A DNA stretch of 64,000 nt from Dyadobacter sp. CY356 (GCF_021440195.1 NZ_JAJTSZ010000008.1:268990-332989); one strand, 5' to 3'; counted from the stretch's first letter, positions 52,127-60,992 are shown. Made by a program: numbers and translations. The notes: generated by a model from the letters alone, not told the origin.

Positions 52127-53287
52127 ATGATACTTTATAATAAGAAAATAGCCATTATCGGCGGTGGACCGGGAGGTTTAACATTGGCCAGACTTTTACA
52201 GCTTCGAGGTGTGGATGTAAAAGTGTATGAAAGAGATTTTAGTCCGGAAGCCCGCGTACAAGGTTCTCCGCTTGATATGCATGAAGAATCAGGATGGGCA
52301 GCTTTAAATAAGGCAGGTTTAACAGATGAATTTAAAAAACATGTTCGTCATGGAGCCGATAAAAAGATTATCCTAAACGAACAGGCCGAAATAGTTTTCA
52401 GCGACCACGAAACCAAATCTTTTGAAGGTTTGAATAAAGAGCATTATCGTCCTGAAATTGATCGTGGCGCGTTGCGAAAGGTATTTTTAAATGTTTTATT
52501 GCCGGAAACAGTGGTTTGGGATAGTCATTTTATTTCCCTGGAAAAGCAAAATAGTGGTTGGCTTGTGTATTTTAAAAATGGTTCTGTTGCTTATGCTGAT
52601 CTTGTGATTGGCGCTGACGGTGCTCATTCTAAAATCCGGCCATATGTTACAGATATTAAAGCTGTTTACACAGGCATCACCATGCTTGAAATCAATATTG
52701 AAAACGCTGCAACATCAATTCCTGATATTTTCAGACTTCTGAATGGAGGCAAAGTAATGGCTTTTGGAAATGGAAAATGTCTGTTGGGCGGTCAAAAAGG
52801 AGATGGCGGCCTGGGTTTTTATGCCAGCTTTAAAACAGATGAAAATTGGGCATTATCGGGTGGCTTAAATTTCTCAGACAAGTCACAAATGTTGGATTGG
52901 TTTAAAAATGAATATAACCAATGGAGCAATATCTGGTATAAGCTGTTTGGAAAAGCTTCTATGCCAATGATTCCGCGTCCAATTTATTGTATGCCATTGG
53001 ATCAAAACTGGCAGGCTCTACCGGATCTGACATTGCTTGGCGACGCTGCTCACGTCATGCCGCCCTTTGCCGGAGAGGGAGCCAATACTTCCATGTTTGA
53101 TGCAATTGAACTTTGTGAATGTTTGACATCCGGCAAGCACAACACTATGCTGGAAGCCATTTCGTCCTATGAAGTTAGTATGCGTAAAAGAGCAGCAAGG
53201 GCCGCAAAACAATCATTGGTAAATGGCGAACGGATGCATTCAGAAGCTGCGCTGGAAAAAATGCTGGGTGTTTTTGGTTTGAAATAA
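52127..53287 (+). CDS. FAD-dependent monooxygenase, TetX-like
   Basis: 386 residues, class A flavin monooxygenase. FAD sites are IAIIGGGPGGLTLARLLQ (8-25), the DG motif VIGADGAHSKIR (about 160-171) and LLGDAAHVMPPFAGEGANTS (about 303-322). The overall layout follows tetracycline destructase TetX. However, by alignment from memory the TetX substrate residues are replaced here: Gln192 by Glu, Arg213 by Lys, His234 by Gly, Gly236 by Tyr, so degradation of tetracycline is doubtful. It is divergent from the broken AraC gene, which may have controlled it. The true substrate is unknown, perhaps an aromatic compound. Confidence 0.88.
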   Translation: MILYNKKIAIIGGGPGGLTLARLLQLRGVDVKVYERDFSPEARVQGSPLDMHEESGWAALNKAGLTDEFKKHVRHGADKKIILNEQAEIVFSDHETKSFEGLNKEHYRPEIDRGALRKVFLNVLLPETVVWDSHFISLEKQNSGWLVYFKNGSVAYADLVIGADGAHSKIRPYVTDIKAVYTGITMLEINIENAATSIPDIFRLLNGGKVMAFGNGKCLLGGQKGDGGLGFYASFKTDENWALSGGLNFSDKSQMLDWFKNEYNQWSNIWYKLFGKASMPMIPRPIYCMPLDQNWQALPDLTLLGDAAHVMPPFAGEGANTSMFDAIELCECLTSGKHNTMLEAISSYEVSMRKRAARAAKQSLVNGERMHSEAALEKMLGVFGLK

Positions 53288-53312
53288 TTGTTGACTAACT
53301 AAGCATCAAATA

Positions 53313-54125
53313 CTAAACGGACCATTCTTTGGGCGTTTTGCCAAATTTTCGTTTAAAAGAATGGGAGAAATGGGAGAGGCTTTCAAACCCGAGTTCGAGA
53401 TAAATTGCAGACGGTTTTTTGTTCTTACTTTCTATCAGATGCCGGGCTTCTATAAGTCTTCTTTCTTGCAGCCAGTGCCGTGGTGCCATGCCAAATATTT
53501 TCTGAAAGTCACGCTTGAACCCAGCCAGACTTCTTCCCGTAAGCAGTGCAAATTTTTCAACCGGAATATTATAATGAAAGTTGCTGAGCATGAATTTTTC
53601 CAAATCCATTTTATAAGGCTCCGAAAAGTCAAATAGAAATTCTTCGAGTTCGGGCATGGTGTAAAGGAGGAGGTGTACCGCCTCCTTTACTTTCAGCCTG
53701 CCAAGCGAACTGGTTATTTTTGGATCAGGATTACGAACATATGGAATAATGGAGTCGAAAAATGCGCGCAAAAAATCATTAGCAGGAATAAGAATGTTTG
53801 GCGGTCCCGTATATTTTTGACCAATCTCAATTTGTTCTTCCAAGACAATCTTTCTGAGCAGTTCTTCATTTAAACTGATGACAATCGTTTGATAATATTC
53901 CCCTTCCAAAGGAGTTTTCGTAAGCTCAGCCAACTGATTTTTTTGTACCAATAACATCTCACCCCGACCCATTGAAATTTTCTCGTTGGCCGTTTCTAAT
54001 GTGAAGCGGCCCGAAACCTGTAAAACCAGGATCTTGTTTTCCAGGAATGCCACTTTCTCTTTTTTGCGGGTTGAGAGATAAGAGGAAAAAATCATCCCTG
54101 GAATTATTTCAGTTGGATTTGTCAT
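53313..54125 (-). CDS. AraC-family transcriptional regulator
   Basis: 270 residues from ATG 54125; a longer frame starts seven codons earlier. A cupin-like N-terminal domain (LVLQVSGRFTLETANEKISMG) is followed by the two helix-turn-helix motifs: VEKFALLTGRSLAGFKRDFQ and AIYLELGFESLSHFSHSFKRKFG (this one given as two pieces LELGFESLSHFS and FKRKFGKTPKEW). It belongs to the subgroup with an ExxKxxxL linker common in Bacteroidota. It is 36 bp downstream of the aldo-keto reductase start region on the same strand and may control that gene. Confidence 0.9.
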   Translation of the reverse strand: MTNPTEIIPGMIFSSYLSTRKKEKVAFLENKILVLQVSGRFTLETANEKISMGRGEMLLVQKNQLAELTKTPLEGEYYQTIVISLNEELLRKIVLEEQIEIGQKYTGPPNILIPANDFLRAFFDSIIPYVRNPDPKITSSLGRLKVKEAVHLLLYTMPELEEFLFDFSEPYKMDLEKFMLSNFHYNIPVEKFALLTGRSLAGFKRDFQKIFGMAPRHWLQERRLIEARHLIESKNKKPSAIYLELGFESLSHFSHSFKRKFGKTPKEWSV

Positions 54126-54160
54126 GCGCAAAGATATTAAAAACAAGACTTACATAATGT

Positions 54161-55132
54161 TTACCGCTGAAGGTATGTACCGCCCAATATCGATCCCGGT
54201 GCAAAGTGCGTATTCAGCATATCCATTTCCCCGGCGGTTAACTGAATTTCCATGGCCTCCATATTTTCTGGCAGTCTGGACCTCCGGCTCATACTTACCA
54301 ATGGCATAATATGGTCTCCCTGCGCATTCACCCAGGCGATCGCCAGCTGCGTTGGCGTATAACCTTTTTCCTTAGCCATCTGCTTTAAAACTTCAACAGT
54401 TTCAAGATTTTTAATCAGATTATCTCCCTGAAAACGTGAGAAATGGTTGTGGTAATCATCGGCTGAAAGTGGAGCTTTCATTTCACCGGTCAGCAATCCT
54501 TCTGCGGTATTAGCAAATGCGACAACGCCTATTCCAAGTTCTTTCGCAGTTGGAAGCAAGTCGCTCTCTATCTGACGATCTGCCAGAGAATACCCAATTT
54601 CCAGTGCAGATACCGGATAAACGCGGTTTGCCTCACGCAGTTGATCAACAGTTATTTCGGATACACCCAAGTGGCGCACTTTTCCTTCCTTTATCAGATC
54701 GGCAACCGTTCCGATCACGTCTTCAACCGGAACACTGCCATCGAGTCTGCATGGCTGATAAAGATCGATTGTTTCAATTCCAAGACGTACCAGGGAATAG
54801 TTGACGAAATTCTTAATCGCAACAGGCCTCAGATCCAACCCGATCCACTGTCCATTATGAAAAATTGCTCCAAATTTTACACTCACAAAAGCATCATCCC
54901 GACGACCTTTGATAGCCTTTCCTACCAGCATCTCATTATGTCCATGGCCATAAAAGTCGCCGGTATTTAAAAAATTAATTCCACTGTCCAACGCCGACTG
55001 AATGGTAGCGATGCTTTCATTTTCATCATTCGCCAGACCTCCCCAAACGGATGACATGCGCATACAACCCAACCCAAGTTTAGAAACAAGCGGGCCATTT
55101 TTTCCAAGATTTATTTTTGTTATCGTTGTCAT
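54161..55132 (-). CDS. Aldo-keto reductase
   Basis: 323 residues from ATG 55132. The TIM barrel of the family is clear: GLGCMRMSSVWGG, INFLNTGDFYGHGHNEMLVG (catalytic Asp/Tyr), SVKFG (Lys) and IDLYQPCRLDG. In that last motif the usual catalytic His is replaced (YQ-P-C-R instead of YQ-x-H-R), a variant found in one AKR branch. NADPH site residues appear in the LGIGVVAFANTAEGLLTG and PTQLAIAWVNAQG segments. Substrates are aldehydes or ketones; this branch often acts with the two SDR genes next door. Confidence 0.9.
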   Translation of the reverse strand: MTTITKINLGKNGPLVSKLGLGCMRMSSVWGGLANDENESIATIQSALDSGINFLNTGDFYGHGHNEMLVGKAIKGRRDDAFVSVKFGAIFHNGQWIGLDLRPVAIKNFVNYSLVRLGIETIDLYQPCRLDGSVPVEDVIGTVADLIKEGKVRHLGVSEITVDQLREANRVYPVSALEIGYSLADRQIESDLLPTAKELGIGVVAFANTAEGLLTGEMKAPLSADDYHNHFSRFQGDNLIKNLETVEVLKQMAKEKGYTPTQLAIAWVNAQGDHIMPLVSMSRRSRLPENMEAMEIQLTAGEMDMLNTHFAPGSILGGTYLQR

Positions 55133-55362
55133 TGTTTTGTTTAATGATTGATAACCCAAAGGTCGTTGATGTTCTTGCTTCTAAATTTCGTCTACGGCTC
55201 AAAAAACTTGTCTGTACGGATCAGTTATTGATTTTGGAGTTTACTATTGACGAATTTGTAAATACTAAAAAAGGAAGCAAAAACAACTGCAAATTTTTGT
55301 TTACAGGTGTTTTTGCTTCCCATGACATGATAAAATACCTAACTAATTTTTTGTGACAAACA

Positions 55363-56133
55363 TTATTTCATCAGACTGATATTTGTCATGCCTCCGTCTG
55401 AAAGGATTTCGGTACCAACAATAAATGAAGAGTCGTCAGAGGCAAGGAAAACTGCTGCTTTTCCCATGTCAGATGGTAAGCCCATTCTTCCTACCGGAAT
55501 CAGGTCCTTCCAGACTTGTTTAACTGCTTCCACCTGTTCTTTTGGTACGATCTTACCAAATACCGGTGTGTCAATTGAGCCGGGTGATAAGGTATTCACT
55601 CGGATTTTTCTTTCTAACAGATCTAGCGACAGACCTTTGGCGAGTGATACAACTGCCGCTTTCGCCGCACCATAAATCGTCATGCCAGGTGCTGCGCGGT
55701 GTGCTGCGCTGGACCCGATCAGGATAATGGATGCGCCTTCGTTGAGGTACGGAAGTGCTTTTTGAACCGTAAAATAGGCACTTTTCAAATTCAGATTCAT
55801 GTATTGGTCATAGTTGTCTTCTGTAACATCCGTGATAGATGCCATGGCCATTCCATCTACGATACCACCGGCATTGACAACCACAGTATCAATTTTACCA
55901 AACCGGTCAAAAGTAGTTTTGAAGATGCGTTCCAGGTCTTCCATTTTTGTTACATCGCCCTTGATGGCTATAAAGGTTGATCCAAGTTCCTGAACGGATT
56001 GATCCAGTGATTCCTGATTTCTGCCGGTAATTGTACCAATTGCACCTTCGTTTTTGAACGCTTCTGCAATACCGAATCCAATGCCGCTATTTCCGCCGGT
56101 AATGACAGCTACTTTATTTTTTAACCTATCCAT
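55363..56133 (-). CDS. SDR-family oxidoreductase
   Basis: 256 residues, classical short-chain dehydrogenase. NAD(P) motif TGGNSGIGFGI (12-22), NAG in VVVNAGGIV, catalytic Ser in ILIGSSAAHR and Tyr-x3-Lys in MTIYGAAKAAVVSLA (about 155-160). The end FIVGTEILSDGGMTN is typical. It converts a secondary alcohol to a ketone or the reverse. Next on the same strand upstream (28 bp) is a second SDR, and the two may act in series or on similar substrates. Confidence 0.93.
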   Translation of the reverse strand: MDRLKNKVAVITGGNSGIGFGIAEAFKNEGAIGTITGRNQESLDQSVQELGSTFIAIKGDVTKMEDLERIFKTTFDRFGKIDTVVVNAGGIVDGMAMASITDVTEDNYDQYMNLNLKSAYFTVQKALPYLNEGASIILIGSSAAHRAAPGMTIYGAAKAAVVSLAKGLSLDLLERKIRVNTLSPGSIDTPVFGKIVPKEQVEAVKQVWKDLIPVGRMGLPSDMGKAAVFLASDDSSFIVGTEILSDGGMTNISLMK

Positions 56134-56161
56134 TTTATTTTTTTAAACCTTACATTAATAA

Positions 56162-56914
56162 TTAAATTCCGTAGATACCGCCCGAAACGGATATCTTCTC
56201 TCCCGTAATCCAGCCGGCATCGTCGGAAGCCAGAAATACTACTTTCGCAATATCTTCCGGTTGGCCGGTACGCCCGAGCGGGGTAGTGGCGACTAATTTT
56301 GCTTCAAAATCGCTGCCGATAAAACCTGCACTATGCGAGCCTTCTGTTTCAACCACACCGGGCAAAATGGAGTTGATCCGGATATTTCTTCCGCTGAATT
56401 CTTTTGACAAAGCAATTGTAATGGCGTCCAATGCTGCTTTGGTGGCAGAATAGACTGAGCCCGTTGGTAATGGCGTATTGCTTGCGCCGGAGCTGATGTT
56501 GATGATGTTTCCACCTTTGTCACCAAAAAGTTTCAAAGCCTCGCGGATTGCCAGGATTGAACCCAATACATTGATATTAAAGTGCTGGTGAACAGACTCA
56601 ACGGATACCTGTTCAATGGGTGCGTACTGGTATATGCCAGCATTATTTACCAGGATATCCAGCTTTCCAAAAGCTGTTTTTGTTTCTTCAAACAACCTGA
56701 TCACGTCAGCTTCATTGGAAACATCGGCCTGTATCGAAATGGCTGTTCCTCCAAGATTCGTTATTTCCTTTACAATTTTGTCTGCACCCTCTTTGCTTGA
56801 TGCGTAATTCACCACAACTTTTGCGCCTTCTGCTGCAAAATATTTGGCAATAGATGCGCCTATCCCTTTTGATGCGCCAGTTACGATGGCTACTTTGTTT
56901 TCCAGTTTACTCAT
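56162..56914 (-). CDS. SDR-family oxidoreductase
   Basis: 250 residues, classical SDR. TGASKGIGASIAKYF (12-26), NNAGIYQYA, catalytic Ser in INISSGASNT, Tyr-x3-Lys in SVYSATKAALDAI (about 152-164), and the C-terminal ITGEKISVSGGIYG. The GASKGIGA motif with a following Asn/Tyr region suggests NADP preference. The start lies 105 bp from the divergent HxlR gene, whose operator region (GTAAC repeats) is likely to control it. The substrate is unknown. Confidence 0.93.
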   Translation of the reverse strand: MSKLENKVAIVTGASKGIGASIAKYFAAEGAKVVVNYASSKEGADKIVKEITNLGGTAISIQADVSNEADVIRLFEETKTAFGKLDILVNNAGIYQYAPIEQVSVESVHQHFNINVLGSILAIREALKLFGDKGGNIINISSGASNTPLPTGSVYSATKAALDAITIALSKEFSGRNIRINSILPGVVETEGSHSAGFIGSDFEAKLVATTPLGRTGQPEDIAKVVFLASDDAGWITGEKISVSGGIYGI

Positions 56915-56969
56915 TTTGACTATTGATTAAATATCGAGCTGCAAAGTTATGGCAGACAAATATATTTTG

Positions 56970-57017
56970 GTAACTTTGTTTCAAAAAGTAACAGTAACAT
57001 TGAAGTAACCGGGTAAC
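56970..57017. promoter_or_regulatory. GTAAC repeat cluster and ACTTT/AAAGT site at the HxlR promoter
   Basis: GTAAC occurs at 56970-56974, 56988-56992, 56994-56998, 57005-57009 and 57013-57017. TAACTTTG at 56971-56978 fits TAnnTTTG and would start transcription near 56982. ACTTT (56973-56977) with AAAGT (56985-56989) makes an inverted pair, comparable to the ACTTT/AAAGT arms of the palindrome next to the other HxlR gene. The cluster ends 2 bp before the HxlR ATG and is a plausible binding region for that regulator. Confidence 0.5.
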
Positions 57018-57019
57018 CT

Positions 57020-57376
57020 ATGGAGTGCAAAACTGATTTTCAAACGGATCGTAAAAAGGAGATGATGGCCATCCATGACGCCATGGATGTGCTGAGCGGA
57101 AAATGGAAGATCTATATCATTTCGTCCATTTGTCATTATAACAAAAGAAGATTCTCAGATATTTTGAATGATGTCGTCGGGATATCAAACAAAATGCTTA
57201 GCAAGGAATTGAAGGAGCTGGAAATCAATAAGCTGGTTGTGCGCACCGTTTTAGATACGCACCCGGTGACTGTTCACTATGAGCTTACCAAACACGGCAA
57301 GACGTTACAGACCATTATTAATAATCTGACCACCTGGGGAATGGAGCACAGAAAGGAAATTATCGGGAATGGTTAA
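57020..57376 (+). CDS. HxlR-family transcriptional regulator
   Basis: 118 residues. The winged-helix HxlR core is DAMDVLSGKWKIYIISSICH, RRFSDILNDVVGISNKMLSKEL and VHYELTKHGKTLQTII. The conserved N-terminal Cys is Cys3 (MECKTD). It is paralogous to the regulator at 36311-36646. It is divergent from the SDR pair (105 bp) and convergent with the AraC gene downstream. A role in sensing electrophiles or quinones and in controlling the SDR genes is inferred from family habits. Confidence 0.92.
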   Translation: MECKTDFQTDRKKEMMAIHDAMDVLSGKWKIYIISSICHYNKRRFSDILNDVVGISNKMLSKELKELEINKLVVRTVLDTHPVTVHYELTKHGKTLQTIINNLTTWGMEHRKEIIGNG

Positions 57377-57398
57377 AGTTTCCGGAATACGTGACTGA

Positions 57399-58295
57399 TC
57401 AGTTTAAACTCCGGTATTCATGAGGGGTGACACCGGTTTTTTGTTTAAAAAGTCGTGTAAAATGTTGTTGATATTTGAATCCGAGCTGATAGGCGATTTC
57501 GCCAAATGATGTATTTGCTTCAAAGATTTTCACTTTTGCCTCTTCAATTAACCTGGATTGTATGAAATCCTGAGCCGTGCTTCCGGTTTCTTTTTTAATA
57601 AGATCACCAAAATAATTTGGAGATAAAAACAGCATTTCAGCACAGTAGGCTACACTTGGTAATCCCAATGTTTGCGCCTTTCCTGACTTAAAGTAATCGT
57701 TTACTAATTCTTCAAAACGGACGAGAATGTCTTTATTGGCATGGCTGCGGGTGATAAACTGGCGGTCATAAAACCGCATGCAGTAATTTAGAAATAATTC
57801 AATGTTGGAAACGATCAGCGTTTTACTATGCTTGTCGATATTCTGATTGATCTCGACGCTGATCTTCTCAAAACAATCGATAATTGTGTCTTTTTCTTTT
57901 TTTGATAAATGTAAAGCTTCATTCACCTCATAAGAAAAGAAGGAATATTCTTTGATTATTTTTCCCAGTTGTGTGCCGGCAATCAGATCCGGATGGAAGA
58001 TCAGCGCATAACCCGAGGGTTTTATTGATTTTCCTTTACTGTCAATTCCATATACCTGTCCCGGAGAAACAAATACCAAAGTGCCATCTTCATAATCGTA
58101 TGGTTTACAGCCATAAACTATGTCGCCGCACTTTATGTTTTTCAAAAATACAGCATAAACGCCCATATAGCGTCTGAAATGCTGGACAGTGGGAATCTCA
58201 TTAAAATTGATAACACTCACCAGCGGGTGCAGCGTCTCAGTTCCCATCCAGCTATTATACTGCTTCACCGAATCTATTCTTTCTACCTGTTCCAT
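57399..58295 (-). CDS. AraC-family transcriptional regulator
   Basis: 298 residues from ATG 58295; the extra six residues upstream are unlikely. It has the same architecture as the regulator at 40808-41713 (shared HPLVSVINF, EDGTLVFVSPGQVYGID and YDRQFITR), ending with two helix-turn-helix motifs: AYCAEMLFLSPNYFGDLIKK and FGEIAYQLGFKYQQHFTRLFK. It is divergent from the exported cupin gene (161 bp) and probably controls the cupin/CMD/alcohol dehydrogenase run. Confidence 0.92.
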   Translation of the reverse strand: MEQVERIDSVKQYNSWMGTETLHPLVSVINFNEIPTVQHFRRYMGVYAVFLKNIKCGDIVYGCKPYDYEDGTLVFVSPGQVYGIDSKGKSIKPSGYALIFHPDLIAGTQLGKIIKEYSFFSYEVNEALHLSKKEKDTIIDCFEKISVEINQNIDKHSKTLIVSNIELFLNYCMRFYDRQFITRSHANKDILVRFEELVNDYFKSGKAQTLGLPSVAYCAEMLFLSPNYFGDLIKKETGSTAQDFIQSRLIEEAKVKIFEANTSFGEIAYQLGFKYQQHFTRLFKQKTGVTPHEYRSLN

Positions 58296-58456
58296 TTTTT
58301 CATAAATAATCACTCAAATATAACAAGGCAAAAACTCTGATTTACTCGTGAAAGTCTAAATCCGTAAAAGTGGTAAATAAACCAGTAATCTGTATAAAAA
58401 TTGAAGCACGTAGATGAGCGACCTTTGTCATATGAAAAGATTAACAAACTTCATAT

Positions 58457-58963
58457 ATGAAACGAAACCTGAAGTCAATTACTTACTCGCTTTTGATCGC
58501 AGCATTATTGCCGGTCGCAGCATTCAGCCAAACTAAAAATTCAACAAAAATGACAAACGAACAAACCACCGCTCTTTTTCCAAAAGGAGACAAGTTACCG
58601 GATTCATATTTCACCGGAAACGCTTATCTGAAACCGCTTTTGGCAAAAGATAAAAATAATGATTTCGCCATGGGTAGTGTAACTTTTGAACCAAACGCCA
58701 GAACGATTTGGCATACACATCCACGCGGACAGGTTTTAATTGTAACAGAAGGAGCGGGATTCTATCAGGAAAAAGGAAAACCGGCCCGTGCCATTAAAAA
58801 AGGAGACGTTGTTAACATTCCGGAAAATGTAGAACATTGGCATGGAGCCGGTGCAACAACAAGTATGACGCATATCGCAATCACCAACTATGAAGGGGAT
58901 ACCAATGTGATCTGGCTTACACCCGTTTCGCAGGAAGAGTATAGTGCAGCTAATAATAAATAA
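58457..58963 (+). CDS. Exported cupin protein
   Basis: 168 residues. The signal peptide includes SITYSLLIAALLPVAAFSQ. The cupin core shows metal ligands: the first motif in TIWHTHPRGQVLIVTEGAGFY (His, His, Gln, with the Glu following) and the second in NVEHWHGAGA (His). This matches small manganese cupins related to bacterial hydroxynitrile lyases and quercetinase-like proteins. The companion gene 18 bp downstream encodes a carboxymuconolactone-decarboxylase-like protein, also exported. The substrate is unknown. Confidence 0.88.
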   Translation: MKRNLKSITYSLLIAALLPVAAFSQTKNSTKMTNEQTTALFPKGDKLPDSYFTGNAYLKPLLAKDKNNDFAMGSVTFEPNARTIWHTHPRGQVLIVTEGAGFYQEKGKPARAIKKGDVVNIPENVEHWHGAGATTSMTHIAITNYEGDTNVIWLTPVSQEEYSAANNK

Positions 58964-58981
58964 AACTTATAGCCATGGATT

Positions 58982-59695
58982 ATGTCAAAATCACTCGTCT
59001 GTGTACTGCTTTTGGTGTTTCTGTTTAATTCAACTTTCATGAAAGCACAAGAGTTTAAAGATCATAATAGGGTACTCAGCCTTCAACAAGAAAAAATTGT
59101 AGCTATTTCCGCGCTGACGGCAACCGGAAATCTTGAAAGTCTGAAATCAGCGTTGAATGCCGGTCTTGACGCAGGTTTAAGTGTGGAGGAAATTAAAGAA
59201 ATCCTGGTGCAGCTTTATGCTTATTGCGGTTTTCCAAGAAGTCTCAATGCGATAAGTGCGTTCATGGCTGTTGTGGAAAAAAGAAAGGCAGACGGCATCC
59301 ATGACAAACAAGGGAAACCGGCAGTTTTAAAGAAAGAGCCAAAGGACAAATATGAACAAGGCAGGAAGGTATTAGAAGTTTTAACGAAAACGCCTCAAGA
59401 AAAGCCAGCACCAGGATTTGGAGAATTTGCTCCCAGAATAGATGCATTTCTGAAAGAACATTTGTTTGCTGACATTTTCGAAAGTGAGGTATTGACCTTC
59501 CGGCAGCGAGAGCTCGTGACCATATCAACCCTTTCTGCGATGCCTGGCGTAGTACCTCAGTTACAGGCTCATATAAAAATGGGGATGAATACCGGAATCA
59601 CCGAAGCCGAGCTTGGAGAAGTTGCTGTGCTGATTGAAAAGTTTGTCAGCGCTACACAGGCAAATTCATTAAGAGATATTATTGCAAAACTTTAA
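58982..59695 (+). CDS. Exported carboxymuconolactone decarboxylase-family protein
   Basis: 237 residues with a signal peptide (LVCVLLLVFLFNSTFMKAQ). Two CMD helical repeats are visible: ALNAGLDAGLSVEEIKEILVQLYAYCGFPR (read as AGLSVEEIKEIL and YAYCGFPR, with one Cys) and MNTGITEAELGEVAVLIEKF. Classic AhpD-type CxxC is absent, with only a single Cys near the first repeat, so a peroxidase role is unlikely. It follows the cupin by 18 bp and precedes the alcohol dehydrogenase, from which two hairpins separate it. Confidence 0.88.
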   Translation: MSKSLVCVLLLVFLFNSTFMKAQEFKDHNRVLSLQQEKIVAISALTATGNLESLKSALNAGLDAGLSVEEIKEILVQLYAYCGFPRSLNAISAFMAVVEKRKADGIHDKQGKPAVLKKEPKDKYEQGRKVLEVLTKTPQEKPAPGFGEFAPRIDAFLKEHLFADIFESEVLTFRQRELVTISTLSAMPGVVPQLQAHIKMGMNTGITEAELGEVAVLIEKFVSATQANSLRDIIAKL

Positions 59696-59722
59696 TTTTC
59701 AACCTTTTATCCGGCATTGGAG

Positions 59723-59764
59723 CAGCCTGACCAGATGAGGGTCAGGCTGGCGGATCCGACCGCC
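59723..59764. promoter_or_regulatory. Two consecutive GC-rich hairpins between CMD and alcohol dehydrogenase genes
   Basis: CAGCCTGACC (59723-59732) pairs with GGTCAGGCTG (59739-59748) over 10 bp with a 6-base loop, and GGCGG (59749) pairs directly after it with CCGCC (59760-59764). No T run follows, so these are not standard terminators. They may process or stabilise the mRNA and set different levels for the genes on either side. Confidence 0.5.
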
Positions 59765-59800
59765 CTGGCCGGAAAAATGGTAAAATAAATAACTGAAATA

Positions 59801-60973
59801 ATGAAGAAGGCATCAAGAAGAAAATTTATTCAGCAGACAATCGCAACAGGAACGGGCTTAATGATTGTCAATCCATTACAGCTTTTTTCACAAAAAAAAG
59901 GAATGATAAATATGAGTGAGAATATCCAAGCAAAAGGTTATGCAGGAAAGGACATAAACGGAAAACTTCAACGCTGGAATTTTGACAGACGTCCGGTGGG
60001 GGATAATGACATTTTAATTGATATCAAATATTCGGGTATTTGTCACTCAGATATTCATACCATCAAAGGTCATTGGGGGCCACAGCAGTATCCGCAGGTT
60101 CCGGGTCATGAAATTGCAGGGATTGTATCAGCAGTAGGCAAGAATGTTACAAAATTTAAGATTGGTGACAAAGCAGGAGTGGGTTGTATGGTTAACAGCT
60201 GTATGCAATGCGAAAGTTGCAAAAAAGGAGAAGAGCATCACTGCGAAACCACAGGAATGACCGGTACCTATGGCAGTCCTGAAAAATCATCTCCAACAGG
60301 AATTACGCAGGGAGGTTATGCAAATAATATTGTTGTTACCGAACATTTCGCTGTTCAAATTCCGCAGTCCATGGACTTGAAATATGCTGCACCACTATTG
60401 TGCGCTGGCATAACGACATACTCTCCCTTAATGAAAGCCGGGATGAAAAAGGGTGATAAGATTGGTGTGGTGGGTATTGGTGGTTTAGGGCATCTGGCTG
60501 TCAAGCTTGCTGCTTCGAAGGGTGCGGAAGTTTACGCATTCACCACATCAGAAAGTAAACGTGAGGACATTCTCTCATTCGGGGCAAAGGAGGTGATTTT
60601 AGTAAAAGGTGCTGATGACTTGAAACCCTGGTTTGGGAAAATGGATTACATGATTTCCACCGTTCCCTATGCCTATGATATGTCCGCCTACATTTCTTGC
60701 GTGAAACCTTACGGGTATTTTACACAGGTAGGACAGCCCGTTAATGGTGAATTGACCATCAATAATTTCAACATGATTTTTAACAGGGTCAATTTTAACG
60801 GTTCTCTTATTGGCGGCATACCTGAAACGCAGCAGGTGATGAATTACTGTTCAGAAAATAAAATATATCCTCAGATACAAATCATTAAGGCGGAAGAAAT
60901 TAACGATGCATGGAACAAAGTGGTTAATAAAGAGGCCCGTTACAGATTTGTGATTGACGCAGCAACCATTTAG
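59801..60973 (+). CDS. Zinc alcohol dehydrogenase with Tat signal
   Basis: 390 residues. The N-terminus KKASRRKFIQQTIATGTGLM is a twin-arginine signal (RR at residues 6-7) with a hydrophobic stretch, so the folded enzyme may be exported. Catalytic zinc ligands are in SGICHSDIHTIKGHWGPQQYP and VPGHEIAG; the structural zinc site is GCMVNSCMQCESCKKGEEHHC (four Cys). The coenzyme loop is VGIGGLGHLAVKLA. It is the cinnamyl/YahK type, NADP-linked, acting on aldehydes. Export of this cytosolic family is unusual, and the preceding cupin and CMD proteins are also exported. Confidence 0.9.
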   Translation: MKKASRRKFIQQTIATGTGLMIVNPLQLFSQKKGMINMSENIQAKGYAGKDINGKLQRWNFDRRPVGDNDILIDIKYSGICHSDIHTIKGHWGPQQYPQVPGHEIAGIVSAVGKNVTKFKIGDKAGVGCMVNSCMQCESCKKGEEHHCETTGMTGTYGSPEKSSPTGITQGGYANNIVVTEHFAVQIPQSMDLKYAAPLLCAGITTYSPLMKAGMKKGDKIGVVGIGGLGHLAVKLAASKGAEVYAFTTSESKREDILSFGAKEVILVKGADDLKPWFGKMDYMISTVPYAYDMSAYISCVKPYGYFTQVGQPVNGELTINNFNMIFNRVNFNGSLIGGIPETQQVMNYCSENKIYPQIQIIKAEEINDAWNKVVNKEARYRFVIDAATI

Positions 60974-60992
60974 TAGTGAAATTATCAAAATA

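Noticed and set aside
52127..53287. Tetracycline resistance gene
   Set aside because: The fold is TetX-like but the four recalled drug-contact residues are all replaced, so resistance is not supported.
59723..59764. Rho-independent terminator
   Set aside because: Strong hairpins but no T run on either strand; recorded as an RNA element instead.
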